Shown piece by piece: positions 43,830 to 52,707 of a stretch of DNA of 64,000 nucleotides. Source of the stretch: Neolewinella litorea (GTDB lineage: Bacteria; Bacteroidota; Bacteroidia; Chitinophagales; Saprospiraceae); assembly GCF_004803465.1 (NCBI RefSeq), contig NZ_SRSF01000002.1, positions 496,001 through 560,000 on the forward strand, given 5' to 3'. Positions within the stretch are counted from its first letter, which is position 1; the number at the start of each line of letters is the position of its first letter. The notes under the pieces were generated by a model. It ran no database searches. It saw only the letters and a list, made by a program, of their open reading frames with translations, and was not told where the DNA came from. Position numbers and translations under genes: made by a program.

Positions 43830-43880
43830 AGTTGGGCGGGTTTGGAGGTGAGTGAGCGGGCCGGGGAGTTGCTGACGTGA
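43827..43880 (+). pseudogene. remnant of a second tocopherol-cyclase-like gene (3' end)
   Basis: Read on the plus strand, this encodes ASWAGLEVSERAGELLT followed by TGA, against ASWAGLEVSENAPELLGA at the end of the intact gene at 42587-43570. The nucleotides differ at many positions, so it derives from a diverged paralogue rather than a fresh copy. It is fused directly to the edge of the SPL-like fragment. Confidence 0.7.
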
Positions 43881-44276
43881 CCGCGGCACCCATCTGGCCG
43901 TTTTAGCATGGACGGCCCCACCTAGCGTTCAGGAAGGGAGAGGAATGCCGGCATACCTGCGTTGGCATTCCGCAACCGGGGCGGTGGTAGGCGCGGGTGC
44001 AACGAAATTTCACCGGGCGCAATGATCGGAAAGCCCGGCATATACAACCTGAGTCGGGACCTGAAGTATGGTGGATTCGCTTTTAAGCACGGGCAGATGG
44101 TCAAAAAAATAATATATCAGGGTTACCATTTATGTGGTATGGGTATGGACCCTATGAAACCTGCCTTTAAAACCGCTTGCCTTGCGGTTTAAATCCTAAT
44201 TCCCACGATAAAAACTTTGGCACGGCAATGCCCCCTCCGGCTTCACCCGGAAGGCGGTGGCCGTACTACCCTTCTA
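43881..44276. other. intergenic region before the giant adhesin gene
   Basis: About 400 bases with lower GC than the flanks. It holds a hairpin with arms AAACCGC and GCGGTTT (44170-44190) and a second GC-rich hairpin near 44235-44258 (CCGG arms). A string TACCCTTCT just before the ATG at 44277 is a weak -7-like match. No gene is seen. Confidence 0.4.
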
Positions 44277-47200
44277 ATGCTTACTAACTACAAACGCGGT
44301 ATGTCGCCACACACTACTCGACTTGCATTCACTCCCAACACTTCAATTTCTTGCCCTTCGGGCGACCATCCTTACCACCGGTTAAAACGCCCTTCCCGCA
44401 CGCGAGGCAGCCACGGCTGGGTAGGTATTGCCTGGTTGCTGCTGCTTTTGCTGCTGGCGGTGCCGGTCGCGGGGCAGGACTTTAGCGAGATTGCTAAAGT
44501 CATGGCCGACGACGGGGAAGCGGGGGATTACTTCGGCTACAGCGTGGACGTTGACGGGGATCTAGCCATTGTAGGAGCGTATGGCGTTGGCAACTTTGCC
44601 GGGTCAGCCTATATTTTAACTCGAAGCCAAGTAAATTCTAACAATTGGGAGCAGGTAGCCAGATTGGCTACTCCCGATGTACAGGATGGTGATTTCTTCG
44701 GTTACAGTGTAGCCATTAGTGGAGATGTAGCTATTGTGGGTGCGTACCGGAATGATGATGTAAGGATGGATGCCGGAGCCGTCTACGTGTATGCCCGCAA
44801 TGCGGGAGGAGCAAACCAATGGGGACAGGTGGCCACGCTGACCGGTGACGGTGAAGTGTCACAGGCTTTCTTTGGGCATAGCGTTGCGATAGATGGGGAC
44901 CTTATCCTGGTTGGGGCGTATAATCGGTCTGGTTCAGCTTTCGTATTTACGCGTGACGAGGCAGGTGCCTACCAGTGGAATAATACCGCCAAGCTTACCG
45001 CATCCGATGCCGGCCCCTACGCGTATTTTGGATTTAGCGTGTCAATAGACGGGAACTTAGCTATTGTGGGAGCGAAAGGGGACGATGAGAAGGGACCCGC
45101 TGCGGGTGCAGCCTATATTTTTACTACAAACGCGTCGAATACCGGCGAATGGGAAGAAATTGCAAAACTTACCGCCGAAGATGCGGAGGGTTATGAACAA
45201 CTCGGATCTAGCGTTGCAATAGATGGGAACTTAGCTATAGTTGGAGCGATAAGGGACAATGAAAACGGTTCATCCTCCGGTTCTGCATATGTGTTTTCGA
45301 GCGCGCAAAGTGTGGGAGCAGAGTGGGTACAGCTGGCAAAACTCACTGCTTTTGATGGAGCCAGAAATGATTTATTCGGATACAGTGTAGATATAAACCA
45401 TTCCATGGCTATAGTAGGGGCTCCATTCGCCGATGGAGGACTAAAAAACAGGGGGGCGGTCTATGTTTTCGCCAGTGACACCAGCCAAACCCACGATTGG
45501 AGTCTGATCTCGAAAATACCAAAGGCCGACACATCGGATCAAAGTGGTCGTTTTGGCAATAGCATCGTCTTGAGTGAAGACTTAATCATAGTAGGAAGCC
45601 CGGGTGATAGTGATAATGGTGCGGTCCGATTTTTCAGTTCCGAAGATTGTAGGGTTGAGCTTCTAGCTACTACCCTATCTGCTGAAACCTGTCCCGGTGC
45701 CTCGGACGGCTCCATCACCGTACAGGTCGACACGGCTACCGCCGACTCCTTCACCTACACCCTCACCGGCCCGGTCGAGCAAACCAACGCCACCGGTGAG
45801 TTTACCGGCTTACCCGCCGGGGACTACACCGTCACCGTTTCGGTCACCGACGACCCTTCCTGTACGGTCACCTCCGAGGTACTCACCGTCGCTCCGGGCG
45901 TGGATGATGTACCACCCGTGGCCATCGCGCAGGACCTCACCGTCCAATTGGATGCGACTGGAAGTGTTACGATCACCGCCGAAGAGGTCGACGGCGGATC
46001 CAGTGACGATTGTGGTATTGCTAGTTTAGCACTCGATCGTACCAGCTTCGCCTGTGGCGATGTAGGGGACAACGCAATCGTGCTCACCGTCACCGACGTA
46101 AACGGCAACAGCTCTACCGCCCCGGCCACCGTGACCGTAGAGGACAATGTAGCCCCCGTGGCCATCGCGCAAGACGTCACCTTACGGCTGGACGCTAGTG
46201 GCAGAGGTGTACTTACCGCCTCCGATGTTGATGGCGGCTCCAGTGACGTCTGCGGCATTGTTGCGCGATATGTTGACCGCACGAATTTTAGCAACGCGGA
46301 CCTTGGCCCTAACCCCGTGAGGCTTACCGTTACTGATGCAGCAGGTAATGTATCCACCGCTCCGGCTACCGTAACGGTGGAAGAAATCGGCACTTTGGTT
46401 CAGTCGGATCTTTCGGGAGTTATGAAACGTACTGCCCTGGACGGGCAGGACGGTGACAACTTTGGATGGAGTACCGACATTAGTGGCGACCTAGCCATAG
46501 TGGGAGCTTACCAAGACGATGACCAGGGAGAGAAGGCCGGTTCGGCCTATATCCTTGGCCGCAACGCGGGTGGTACCGACCAGTGGGGGCAGGTCGCTAA
46601 ATTGTCCGCCACCGACGGCTCGGCCGATGACTATTTTGGTTTCAGCGTGGCGATCAGCGGAGACCTGGCCGTCGTGGGAGCATATTACGCTGATGACAAA
46701 GGAGACAATTCGGGGGCGGCCTACGTCTTTGCCCGCCATGCAGGGGGACCTGATCAGTGGGGGCAGGTTGCGAAGTTAACCGCCGCCGACGGTGCCGCCG
46801 GTGACTGGTTCGGTTATAGTGTAGGCATCAGTGGGGAGCAGGTTATCATCGGAGCTATGCGCGATGATGACAATGGCGGAAATTCCGGTGCCGCCTACCT
46901 TTTTTCTCGGGACACGGGGGGGAGCGACCAGTGGGGGCAAGTAGCCAAACTGACTGCCTCGGATGCCAGGTTTGCCGATTCGTTCGGCTGGAGTGTGGCC
47001 ATCAGCGGCGATAAAGCCGTAGTTGGGGCGCTCTTCGATGATGACAATGGGACCGACTCCGGTTCGGCCTATGTATTTGCCCGCCACGCGGGCGGTGCCG
47101 AACAATGGGGGCAGGTTAAGAAATTGGTCCCCGCCGATGGGACGGCCTACGCTGCATTCGGGAATAGCGTGGCCATCAGTGGTGACCAGGTAATAGTAGG

Positions 47201-50200
47201 AGCCTACCAGGACGATGATAATGGTTTCAGGTCCGGCTCGGCTTATATTTTTGACCGTAACCAGGGAGGTATTGACTATTGGGGCCAAGTCACAAAACTG
47301 ACCGCCGATGACGGCACGGCGGATGACTTTTTTGGCTGGAGCGTTGGGATTGATGCAGACCGGGCCATTGTAGGATCAATTTTCGATGATGACTTGGGCA
47401 GCGCCTCCGGTTCGGCCTATCTATTTGCCCGCCATGTTGGCGGCACGGATCAGTGGGGGCCAGTCGTTAAACTCACGGCATGCGACGGAGAGAGCAACGA
47501 CCTTTTTGGCTCTCATGTAGGTATAAGTGGTTCGCAAATCATTGTAGGAGCAAACCTGGAGGATGCGAATGGCAATGATGCCGGTGCAGCCTACTTCTAC
47601 GGTCCCGGTGGATGCGGGCTTGAGCTGACCGGATCGACGATTAGTGGAGAGAGCTGTCCCCATGCATCGGACGGAGCTATCGCGATACAGGTTGGGGGTG
47701 TCTCAGAACGGTCTTTGACTTTCGCCCTAAACGGCCCGGTCGGACAAACCAATAACACTGGCCATTTCAGTGGACTACCGCCGGGGGATTACACCGTTAC
47801 GGTCACGCTGGATGACAATATCTGCTGCACCGTTACCTCCGGCATATTGACCGTTGCCCCAGGCACAGATGCTGCGCCGCCAAACGTCGTTACACAGGAC
47901 CTGATGCTCCATCTCGACGAAAATGGCAACGCCTCTATCACTGCCAACCAAATCGACAACGGCTCCACCGATGCCTGCGGTATTGCCAGCCTAAGCCTCG
48001 ACCGGACCACTTTCGGCTGCGGCGATATTGGCGAGAATGAAGTCATCCTCACCGTCACCGACGTAAACGGCAACAGCTCCACCGCCCCAGCCACCGTTAC
48101 CGTCGAGGACCACGTAGCCCCCGTTGCCATCGCGCAGGACATCACCGTCCAGCTCGATGCCACCGGCAACGCCACCATTACCGCCGCCCAGATCGACAAT
48201 AGATCTACTGACGCCTGCGGCATTGCAAGCATTAGCCTCGATCGTAGCACCTTCGACTGTGGCGATGTCGGCGACAACGCGGTCGTGCTAACCGTCACCG
48301 ACGTGAACGGCAACAGTTCCACCGCCCCGGCTACCGTCACCGTGGAGGATAACGTGGCCCCCATAGCCGTCACGCAGGATCTGACCGTCCAGCTGGATGC
48401 TAACGGCAACGCCAGCATCACTGCTAGCCAGATCGACAACGGCTCTAGTGACGCTTGCGGCATCGCCACCCTGGCTTTGGATCGTACCACTTTCGGCTGT
48501 GCGGACGTAGGCGTCAACACAGTTGTGCTCACCGTCACCGACATGAATGGTAACTCCTCTTCCGCACCGGCAACTGTGACCGTGGAGGATAACGTAGCCC
48601 CCGTGGCCATTGCGCAGGATATCACCCTGCAACTGGATGCTAACGGCAACGCCACCATCACCGCTAGCCAGATCGATAACGGCTCCAGTGATGCCTGCGG
48701 CATCGCTAGCCTGAGTCTCGATCGCAGCATTTTTGGCTGTGCCGACGTCGGCGAGAACCCGGTCGTGCTCACCGTCACCGACGTAAACGGCAACAGCTCC
48801 ACCGCCCCAGCCACCGTTACCGTCGAGGACCACGTAGCCCCCGTTGCCATCGCGCAGAACCTCACCGTCCAGCTCGATGCCACCGGCAACGCCACCATCA
48901 CCGCCGCCCAGATCGACAACGGCTCTAGTGACGCCTGTGGGATTGCAAGTCTGGCTTTGGATCGTACCACTTTCGGCTGTGCGGACGTAGGTGTCAACAC
49001 AGTTGTGCTCACCGTCACCGACATGAATGGTAACTCCTCTTCCGCACCGGCAACTGTGACCGTGGAGGATAACGTAGCCCCCGTGGCCATTGCGCAGGAT
49101 ATCACCCTGCAACTGGATGCTAACGGCAACGCCACCATCACCGCTAGCCAGATCGATAACGGCTCCAGTGATGCCTGCGGCATCGCTAGCCTAAGCCTAG
49201 ACCGCAGCACCTTCGGCTGCGGCGATATCGGCGACAATCCAGTCGTACTGACCATCACCGACGTGAACGGCAACAGCTCTACGGCCCCGGCCACCGTGAC
49301 TGTCGAGGATAATGTACCCCCCGTAGCTATCGCCCAGGACATCACCGTGCAACTGGACGCAAACGGGAATGCCACCATCACCGCCGCCCAGATTGACAAC
49401 GGCTCCAATGATGCTTGCGGCATCGCTAGCCTAAGCCTCGATCGGACCAGTTACGGTTGTGCTGATGTAGGTCTCAACCCGGTAGTACTGACCGTTACCG
49501 ACGTGAACGGTAATAGCTCCACCGCCTCGGCTACAGTGACCGTCGAGGATAACGTAGCCCCCGTAGCCATCGCCCAGGACATCACCGTACAACTGGATGC
49601 AAACGGGAATGCCACCATCACCGCCGCCCAAATCGACAATGGCTCTAGTGACGCCTGTGGGATTGCAAGTCTGGCTTTGGATCGTACCACCTTCGACTGT
49701 GCCGATGTCGGTACCAATCCGGTTGTGCTGACGGTCACGGACGTAAATGGCAACGAGTCAAGCGCCCCGGCCACCGTGATCGTGGAGGACAATGTTGCCC
49801 CCGTGGCCATCGCGCAGAATATCACCGTCCAGCTGGATGGCACCGGTAACGCCACCATCACCGCCGGCCAGATCGACAACGGCTCCCATGATGCTTGCGG
49901 CGTCGCTAGCATTAGCCTCGATCGGACCATTTTCGGCTGTGCTGACGTAGGCGAGAATCCGGTCGTGGTCACCGTCACCGACGTTAATGGGAACTCCTCC
50001 ACCGCACCGGCCACCGTGACTGTCGAGGATAATGTAGCCCCCGTGGCCATTGCACAAGACCTCACCGTGCAACTGGACGCTAACGGCAACGCCAGCATCA
50101 CTGCTAGCCAGATCAACAACGGCTCCAATGATGCCTGTGGGATTGCCACCCTGGCTTTGGATCGTACCACCTTCGGCTGCGGCGATGTCGGCGACAACGC

Positions 50201-52253
50201 AGTCGTGCTAACCGTCACCGACGTGAACGGCAACAGCTCTACGGCCCCGGCTACCGTCAACGTGGAAGACAATGTAGCCCCCGTAGCCGTCGCTCAGGAT
50301 ATCACTGTCCAGCTGGATGTTAACGGCAACGCGACCATCACCGCCACCCAGATCGACAATGGCTCCAGTGATGCTTGCGGCATCGCTAGCTTAAGCCTCG
50401 ATCGGACCAGTTTCGGTTGTGCTGATGTAGGCGACAATGCTGTCATCCTCACCGTCACCGACGTAAACGGCAACAGCTCCACCGCCCCGGCCACCGTCAC
50501 CGTAGAGGACAACGTGGCCCCCGTGGCCGACTGCCAGCCGCTGACCATCTACCTGTCAAGCGAAGGCACCTACACGCTCTCGCAAACCGACGCGGAAGCC
50601 ATCGGTGGTGGAAGTTCGGATGCCTGCGGCATCGCCAGTCTGACGGTACCGGCCACGCAATTCACCGCCGCCGGCACCTACCCCGTCACCCTGACGGCAA
50701 CGGATAACCACGGCAATGCCAGCACCTGCGCAACGACCGCCACCGTCGTGAAACGCCCCACCACCCTTACCTACACGGGGGATGACGGGGTTCAGTACTC
50801 CGACGAACTTGCCCTGTCCGCCGTCTTACGCGACCAGCTGACCGGCAGCGGCATTGCCGGCCAAACGGTGACCTTCACCCTCGGATCGCAGACGATTAGT
50901 GCCGTCACCGACGCCAATGGCCTGGCAACGGCCGCTTTGACCGTGGATCAGCAACCCAGTGCGGGATGCGCCACTGACCCGGCTACGGCCAACGCGCTGA
51001 CGGTGGCCTACGCCGAAACCGACATCTACCGCTCCAGCGAAAGTACCGTCGCGGACTTCCCCATCGCCCCCGAAGACGCGCGCGTCACCTATACGGGCGC
51101 CAGCCTGGTGTCGACCACCTCCGTACGCAGCGGCCAGGCGGACGTGCTGCTTGCCGTCACGGTCCAGGACATTTCCGCCACGGCCGATGCCGGCGGTGAT
51201 GGCAAGCCCGGCGATATCAGCCTGGCCACGGTCGACTTCATCGATCGCGACGGCGGGGTAATCAATCCAAGTCCGATCCCCGTTTCCCTCGTCGACCCAA
51301 CCGACCCCAGCACGGGCGTAGCGGTGTACAACTGGACGGGCGTGGATATCGGCAACGCCGACTCCGAACAGTTCGCGGTGGGCGTACGCGTCTGCGGATA
51401 CTACTCCCGTAACACCTCCGAGGACGACGTGATTGTCACCGTATCCAAGCCGCTGGAGGAGTTCGTGACCGGTGGGGGCTACCTGAACCTGCAGCAGTCC
51501 GTGGGCCCCATCGCCGGAGATCCGGGTACGAAGCAAAACTTCGGCTTCAACATCCGCTACAACAAGCGGGGCACCAACCTGCAGGGCAAAATCCGCCTGT
51601 TAATCCGCCGCACCGAAGCCGACGGCCTACGGCATACCTACCAGATCAAGGGCAACTCCATGAGCTCGCTGTCGGTGGATCCCGCTACCGGGGAAGCCCT
51701 CTTCTACGGCAAAGCGAATGTGCAGGATGTCACCGACCCCAACAACCCGGTATCGGTATTCGGCAACGGCGACTTCCAGGTCCGCATGTGGGACAACGGG
51801 GAGCCCGGCACCAACGACTTGATCGGCTTCACCCTCTACGACAACCAGGGTAACCTGCAGTATTCCAGCCACTGGACGGGCACTGCTACCGGCATGCAAT
51901 TCCTCGGCGGCGGCAACCTGCAGGTTCATGCCAAGGGCGTGGTCCAGCAAACGAGCAGCAACCAGAAGGGCAACAAAAAGGACAAGGCCACGGATACACG
52001 CTCGGCCGCGCCCTCCCTCACCGTGTATCCCGTTCCGACGGAAGGCGAGATTACCGTGGCGCTGGAATCTGCCGTCCCTGGCCGCCCCCTCCGGCTCACC
52101 GTCACGGATGTGCACGGTCGGATGGTCAAGGACATCCACAACCTCGAGCACCGGCAGCGGATCGACCTGTCTGCCCTACCCGATGGGATGTACTTGCTGC
52201 ACCTACTCGACGACAGTGAGCGACTGGAAACGCACCGCATCGTAAAGCACTGA
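44277..52253 (+). CDS. giant T9SS-secreted surface adhesin with two beta-propellers and HYR-like repeats
   Basis: About 2658 residues. A long-n-region signal peptide (hydrophobic core LLLLLLLAVPVAGQ, ending near 67; ATG 44301 is an alternative start). First FG-GAP/integrin-like propeller about 70-465 (repeats DYFGYSVDVDGDLAIVGA). Two HYR-like repeats about 550-705. Second propeller about 711-1112. Eleven 80-residue HYR-like repeats about 1200-2080 (ending STAPATVTVEDNVAP). An invasin-like Ig domain, a GGGYLNLQQS domain (post-COAP-like), and a T9SS type A sorting domain (YPVPTEGEITV to HRIVKH). Predicted cell-surface or released adhesin. The first propeller is AT-richer than the rest. Confidence 0.88.
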   Translation: MLTNYKRGMSPHTTRLAFTPNTSISCPSGDHPYHRLKRPSRTRGSHGWVGIAWLLLLLLLAVPVAGQDFSEIAKVMADDGEAGDYFGYSVDVDGDLAIVGAYGVGNFAGSAYILTRSQVNSNNWEQVARLATPDVQDGDFFGYSVAISGDVAIVGAYRNDDVRMDAGAVYVYARNAGGANQWGQVATLTGDGEVSQAFFGHSVAIDGDLILVGAYNRSGSAFVFTRDEAGAYQWNNTAKLTASDAGPYAYFGFSVSIDGNLAIVGAKGDDEKGPAAGAAYIFTTNASNTGEWEEIAKLTAEDAEGYEQLGSSVAIDGNLAIVGAIRDNENGSSSGSAYVFSSAQSVGAEWVQLAKLTAFDGARNDLFGYSVDINHSMAIVGAPFADGGLKNRGAVYVFASDTSQTHDWSLISKIPKADTSDQSGRFGNSIVLSEDLIIVGSPGDSDNGAVRFFSSEDCRVELLATTLSAETCPGASDGSITVQVDTATADSFTYTLTGPVEQTNATGEFTGLPAGDYTVTVSVTDDPSCTVTSEVLTVAPGVDDVPPVAIAQDLTVQLDATGSVTITAEEVDGGSSDDCGIASLALDRTSFACGDVGDNAIVLTVTDVNGNSSTAPATVTVEDNVAPVAIAQDVTLRLDASGRGVLTASDVDGGSSDVCGIVARYVDRTNFSNADLGPNPVRLTVTDAAGNVSTAPATVTVEEIGTLVQSDLSGVMKRTALDGQDGDNFGWSTDISGDLAIVGAYQDDDQGEKAGSAYILGRNAGGTDQWGQVAKLSATDGSADDYFGFSVAISGDLAVVGAYYADDKGDNSGAAYVFARHAGGPDQWGQVAKLTAADGAAGDWFGYSVGISGEQVIIGAMRDDDNGGNSGAAYLFSRDTGGSDQWGQVAKLTASDARFADSFGWSVAISGDKAVVGALFDDDNGTDSGSAYVFARHAGGAEQWGQVKKLVPADGTAYAAFGNSVAISGDQVIVGAYQDDDNGFRSGSAYIFDRNQGGIDYWGQVTKLTADDGTADDFFGWSVGIDADRAIVGSIFDDDLGSASGSAYLFARHVGGTDQWGPVVKLTACDGESNDLFGSHVGISGSQIIVGANLEDANGNDAGAAYFYGPGGCGLELTGSTISGESCPHASDGAIAIQVGGVSERSLTFALNGPVGQTNNTGHFSGLPPGDYTVTVTLDDNICCTVTSGILTVAPGTDAAPPNVVTQDLMLHLDENGNASITANQIDNGSTDACGIASLSLDRTTFGCGDIGENEVILTVTDVNGNSSTAPATVTVEDHVAPVAIAQDITVQLDATGNATITAAQIDNRSTDACGIASISLDRSTFDCGDVGDNAVVLTVTDVNGNSSTAPATVTVEDNVAPIAVTQDLTVQLDANGNASITASQIDNGSSDACGIATLALDRTTFGCADVGVNTVVLTVTDMNGNSSSAPATVTVEDNVAPVAIAQDITLQLDANGNATITASQIDNGSSDACGIASLSLDRSIFGCADVGENPVVLTVTDVNGNSSTAPATVTVEDHVAPVAIAQNLTVQLDATGNATITAAQIDNGSSDACGIASLALDRTTFGCADVGVNTVVLTVTDMNGNSSSAPATVTVEDNVAPVAIAQDITLQLDANGNATITASQIDNGSSDACGIASLSLDRSTFGCGDIGDNPVVLTITDVNGNSSTAPATVTVEDNVPPVAIAQDITVQLDANGNATITAAQIDNGSNDACGIASLSLDRTSYGCADVGLNPVVLTVTDVNGNSSTASATVTVEDNVAPVAIAQDITVQLDANGNATITAAQIDNGSSDACGIASLALDRTTFDCADVGTNPVVLTVTDVNGNESSAPATVIVEDNVAPVAIAQNITVQLDGTGNATITAGQIDNGSHDACGVASISLDRTIFGCADVGENPVVVTVTDVNGNSSTAPATVTVEDNVAPVAIAQDLTVQLDANGNASITASQINNGSNDACGIATLALDRTTFGCGDVGDNAVVLTVTDVNGNSSTAPATVNVEDNVAPVAVAQDITVQLDVNGNATITATQIDNGSSDACGIASLSLDRTSFGCADVGDNAVILTVTDVNGNSSTAPATVTVEDNVAPVADCQPLTIYLSSEGTYTLSQTDAEAIGGGSSDACGIASLTVPATQFTAAGTYPVTLTATDNHGNASTCATTATVVKRPTTLTYTGDDGVQYSDELALSAVLRDQLTGSGIAGQTVTFTLGSQTISAVTDANGLATAALTVDQQPSAGCATDPATANALTVAYAETDIYRSSESTVADFPIAPEDARVTYTGASLVSTTSVRSGQADVLLAVTVQDISATADAGGDGKPGDISLATVDFIDRDGGVINPSPIPVSLVDPTDPSTGVAVYNWTGVDIGNADSEQFAVGVRVCGYYSRNTSEDDVIVTVSKPLEEFVTGGGYLNLQQSVGPIAGDPGTKQNFGFNIRYNKRGTNLQGKIRLLIRRTEADGLRHTYQIKGNSMSSLSVDPATGEALFYGKANVQDVTDPNNPVSVFGNGDFQVRMWDNGEPGTNDLIGFTLYDNQGNLQYSSHWTGTATGMQFLGGGNLQVHAKGVVQQTSSNQKGNKKDKATDTRSAAPSLTVYPVPTEGEITVALESAVPGRPLRLTVTDVHGRMVKDIHNLEHRQRIDLSALPDGMYLLHLLDDSERLETHRIVKH
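47881..50520 (+). repeat. eleven tandem 240-bp repeats inside the adhesin gene
   Basis: Units begin at 47881 and every 240 bases up to 50281, with no insertion or deletion, each encoding one 80-residue HYR-like domain with a conserved DACGIAS and LTVTDVNGN. Blocks 48481-48711 and 48961-49191 are almost identical (one mismatch seen), and 48061-48120 equals 48781-48840. This indicates recent unit exchange. Two more distant copies occur at about 45921-46400. Confidence 0.92.
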
Positions 52254-52273
52254 TCTTTCGGCGATCGCAGTAA

Positions 52274-52308
52274 GCCGCCCCGGGAAGCGATTCCGGGGCG
52301 GCTTTTTT
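52274..52308 (+). terminator. strong terminator after the adhesin gene
   Basis: A 12-bp arm pair (GCCGCCCCGGGAA against TTCCGGGGCGGC) with a GCGA loop and six T residues. It lies 20 bases after the stop codon. Confidence 0.9.
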
Positions 52309-52337
52309 GTGCTTATCGAGAGGGGCACTTCCCACCT

Positions 52338-52673
52338 ATGCTTCTCCTCCTGAACCTGCCTTACGTCCCGCAGCAGCACTCAGCGTGTTTTGGATCGGAA
52401 GAATTCCGGGAGGTGTATCGCCAAGCGTATAGCCAACTGAAGCACGAGTTCGGCTGTAAGGTATCGGTGGCCCGGACAGCCTTAACCGGCATCAGCCAGG
52501 AAGCAAAAGAGCAGACTTACTACGAAAAACTAAAGCAGCGGAACCGCTGCCGGCGCCGGGCGGGGATCGAAGCCGTCATCGGTTGCTATGCACGACGCCT
52601 TTCTTCAGCGCGAACCCCACACGCTACGTGCAAGGCCGAGGAGCATCATATGTACGCATGGGCGGCCGTATAG
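52338..52673 (+). pseudogene. probable IS5-type transposase remnant
   Basis: The open frame of 111 codons contains YYEKLKQRNRCRRRAGIEAVIG, whose KxRxRRRAxIExxIG pattern is the catalytic-Glu region of IS5-group transposases. The sequence after VIG does not continue as GHLKxD, so the frame is disrupted, and the N-terminal catalytic domains are absent. The first about 40 residues are unlike a transposase. It is unrelated in sequence to the intact IS at 34870. It probably marks a past insertion at the adhesin border. Confidence 0.55.
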
Positions 52674-52707
52674 ACCGCAGACACGCCACTGAAGGGTTTA
52701 GGAATGA

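Noticed and set aside
43588-43893. The 101-codon open frame as a real small gene
   Set aside because: Its coding part is a duplicated fragment of the SPL-like gene with no start signal of its own, and its tail lies beyond the lost stop codon.
47789-49423. A 544-codon minus-strand open frame in the adhesin repeats
   Set aside because: It is the reverse complement of the tandem HYR-like repeats; its periodicity follows the repeat, and the plus frame has domains and a sorting signal.
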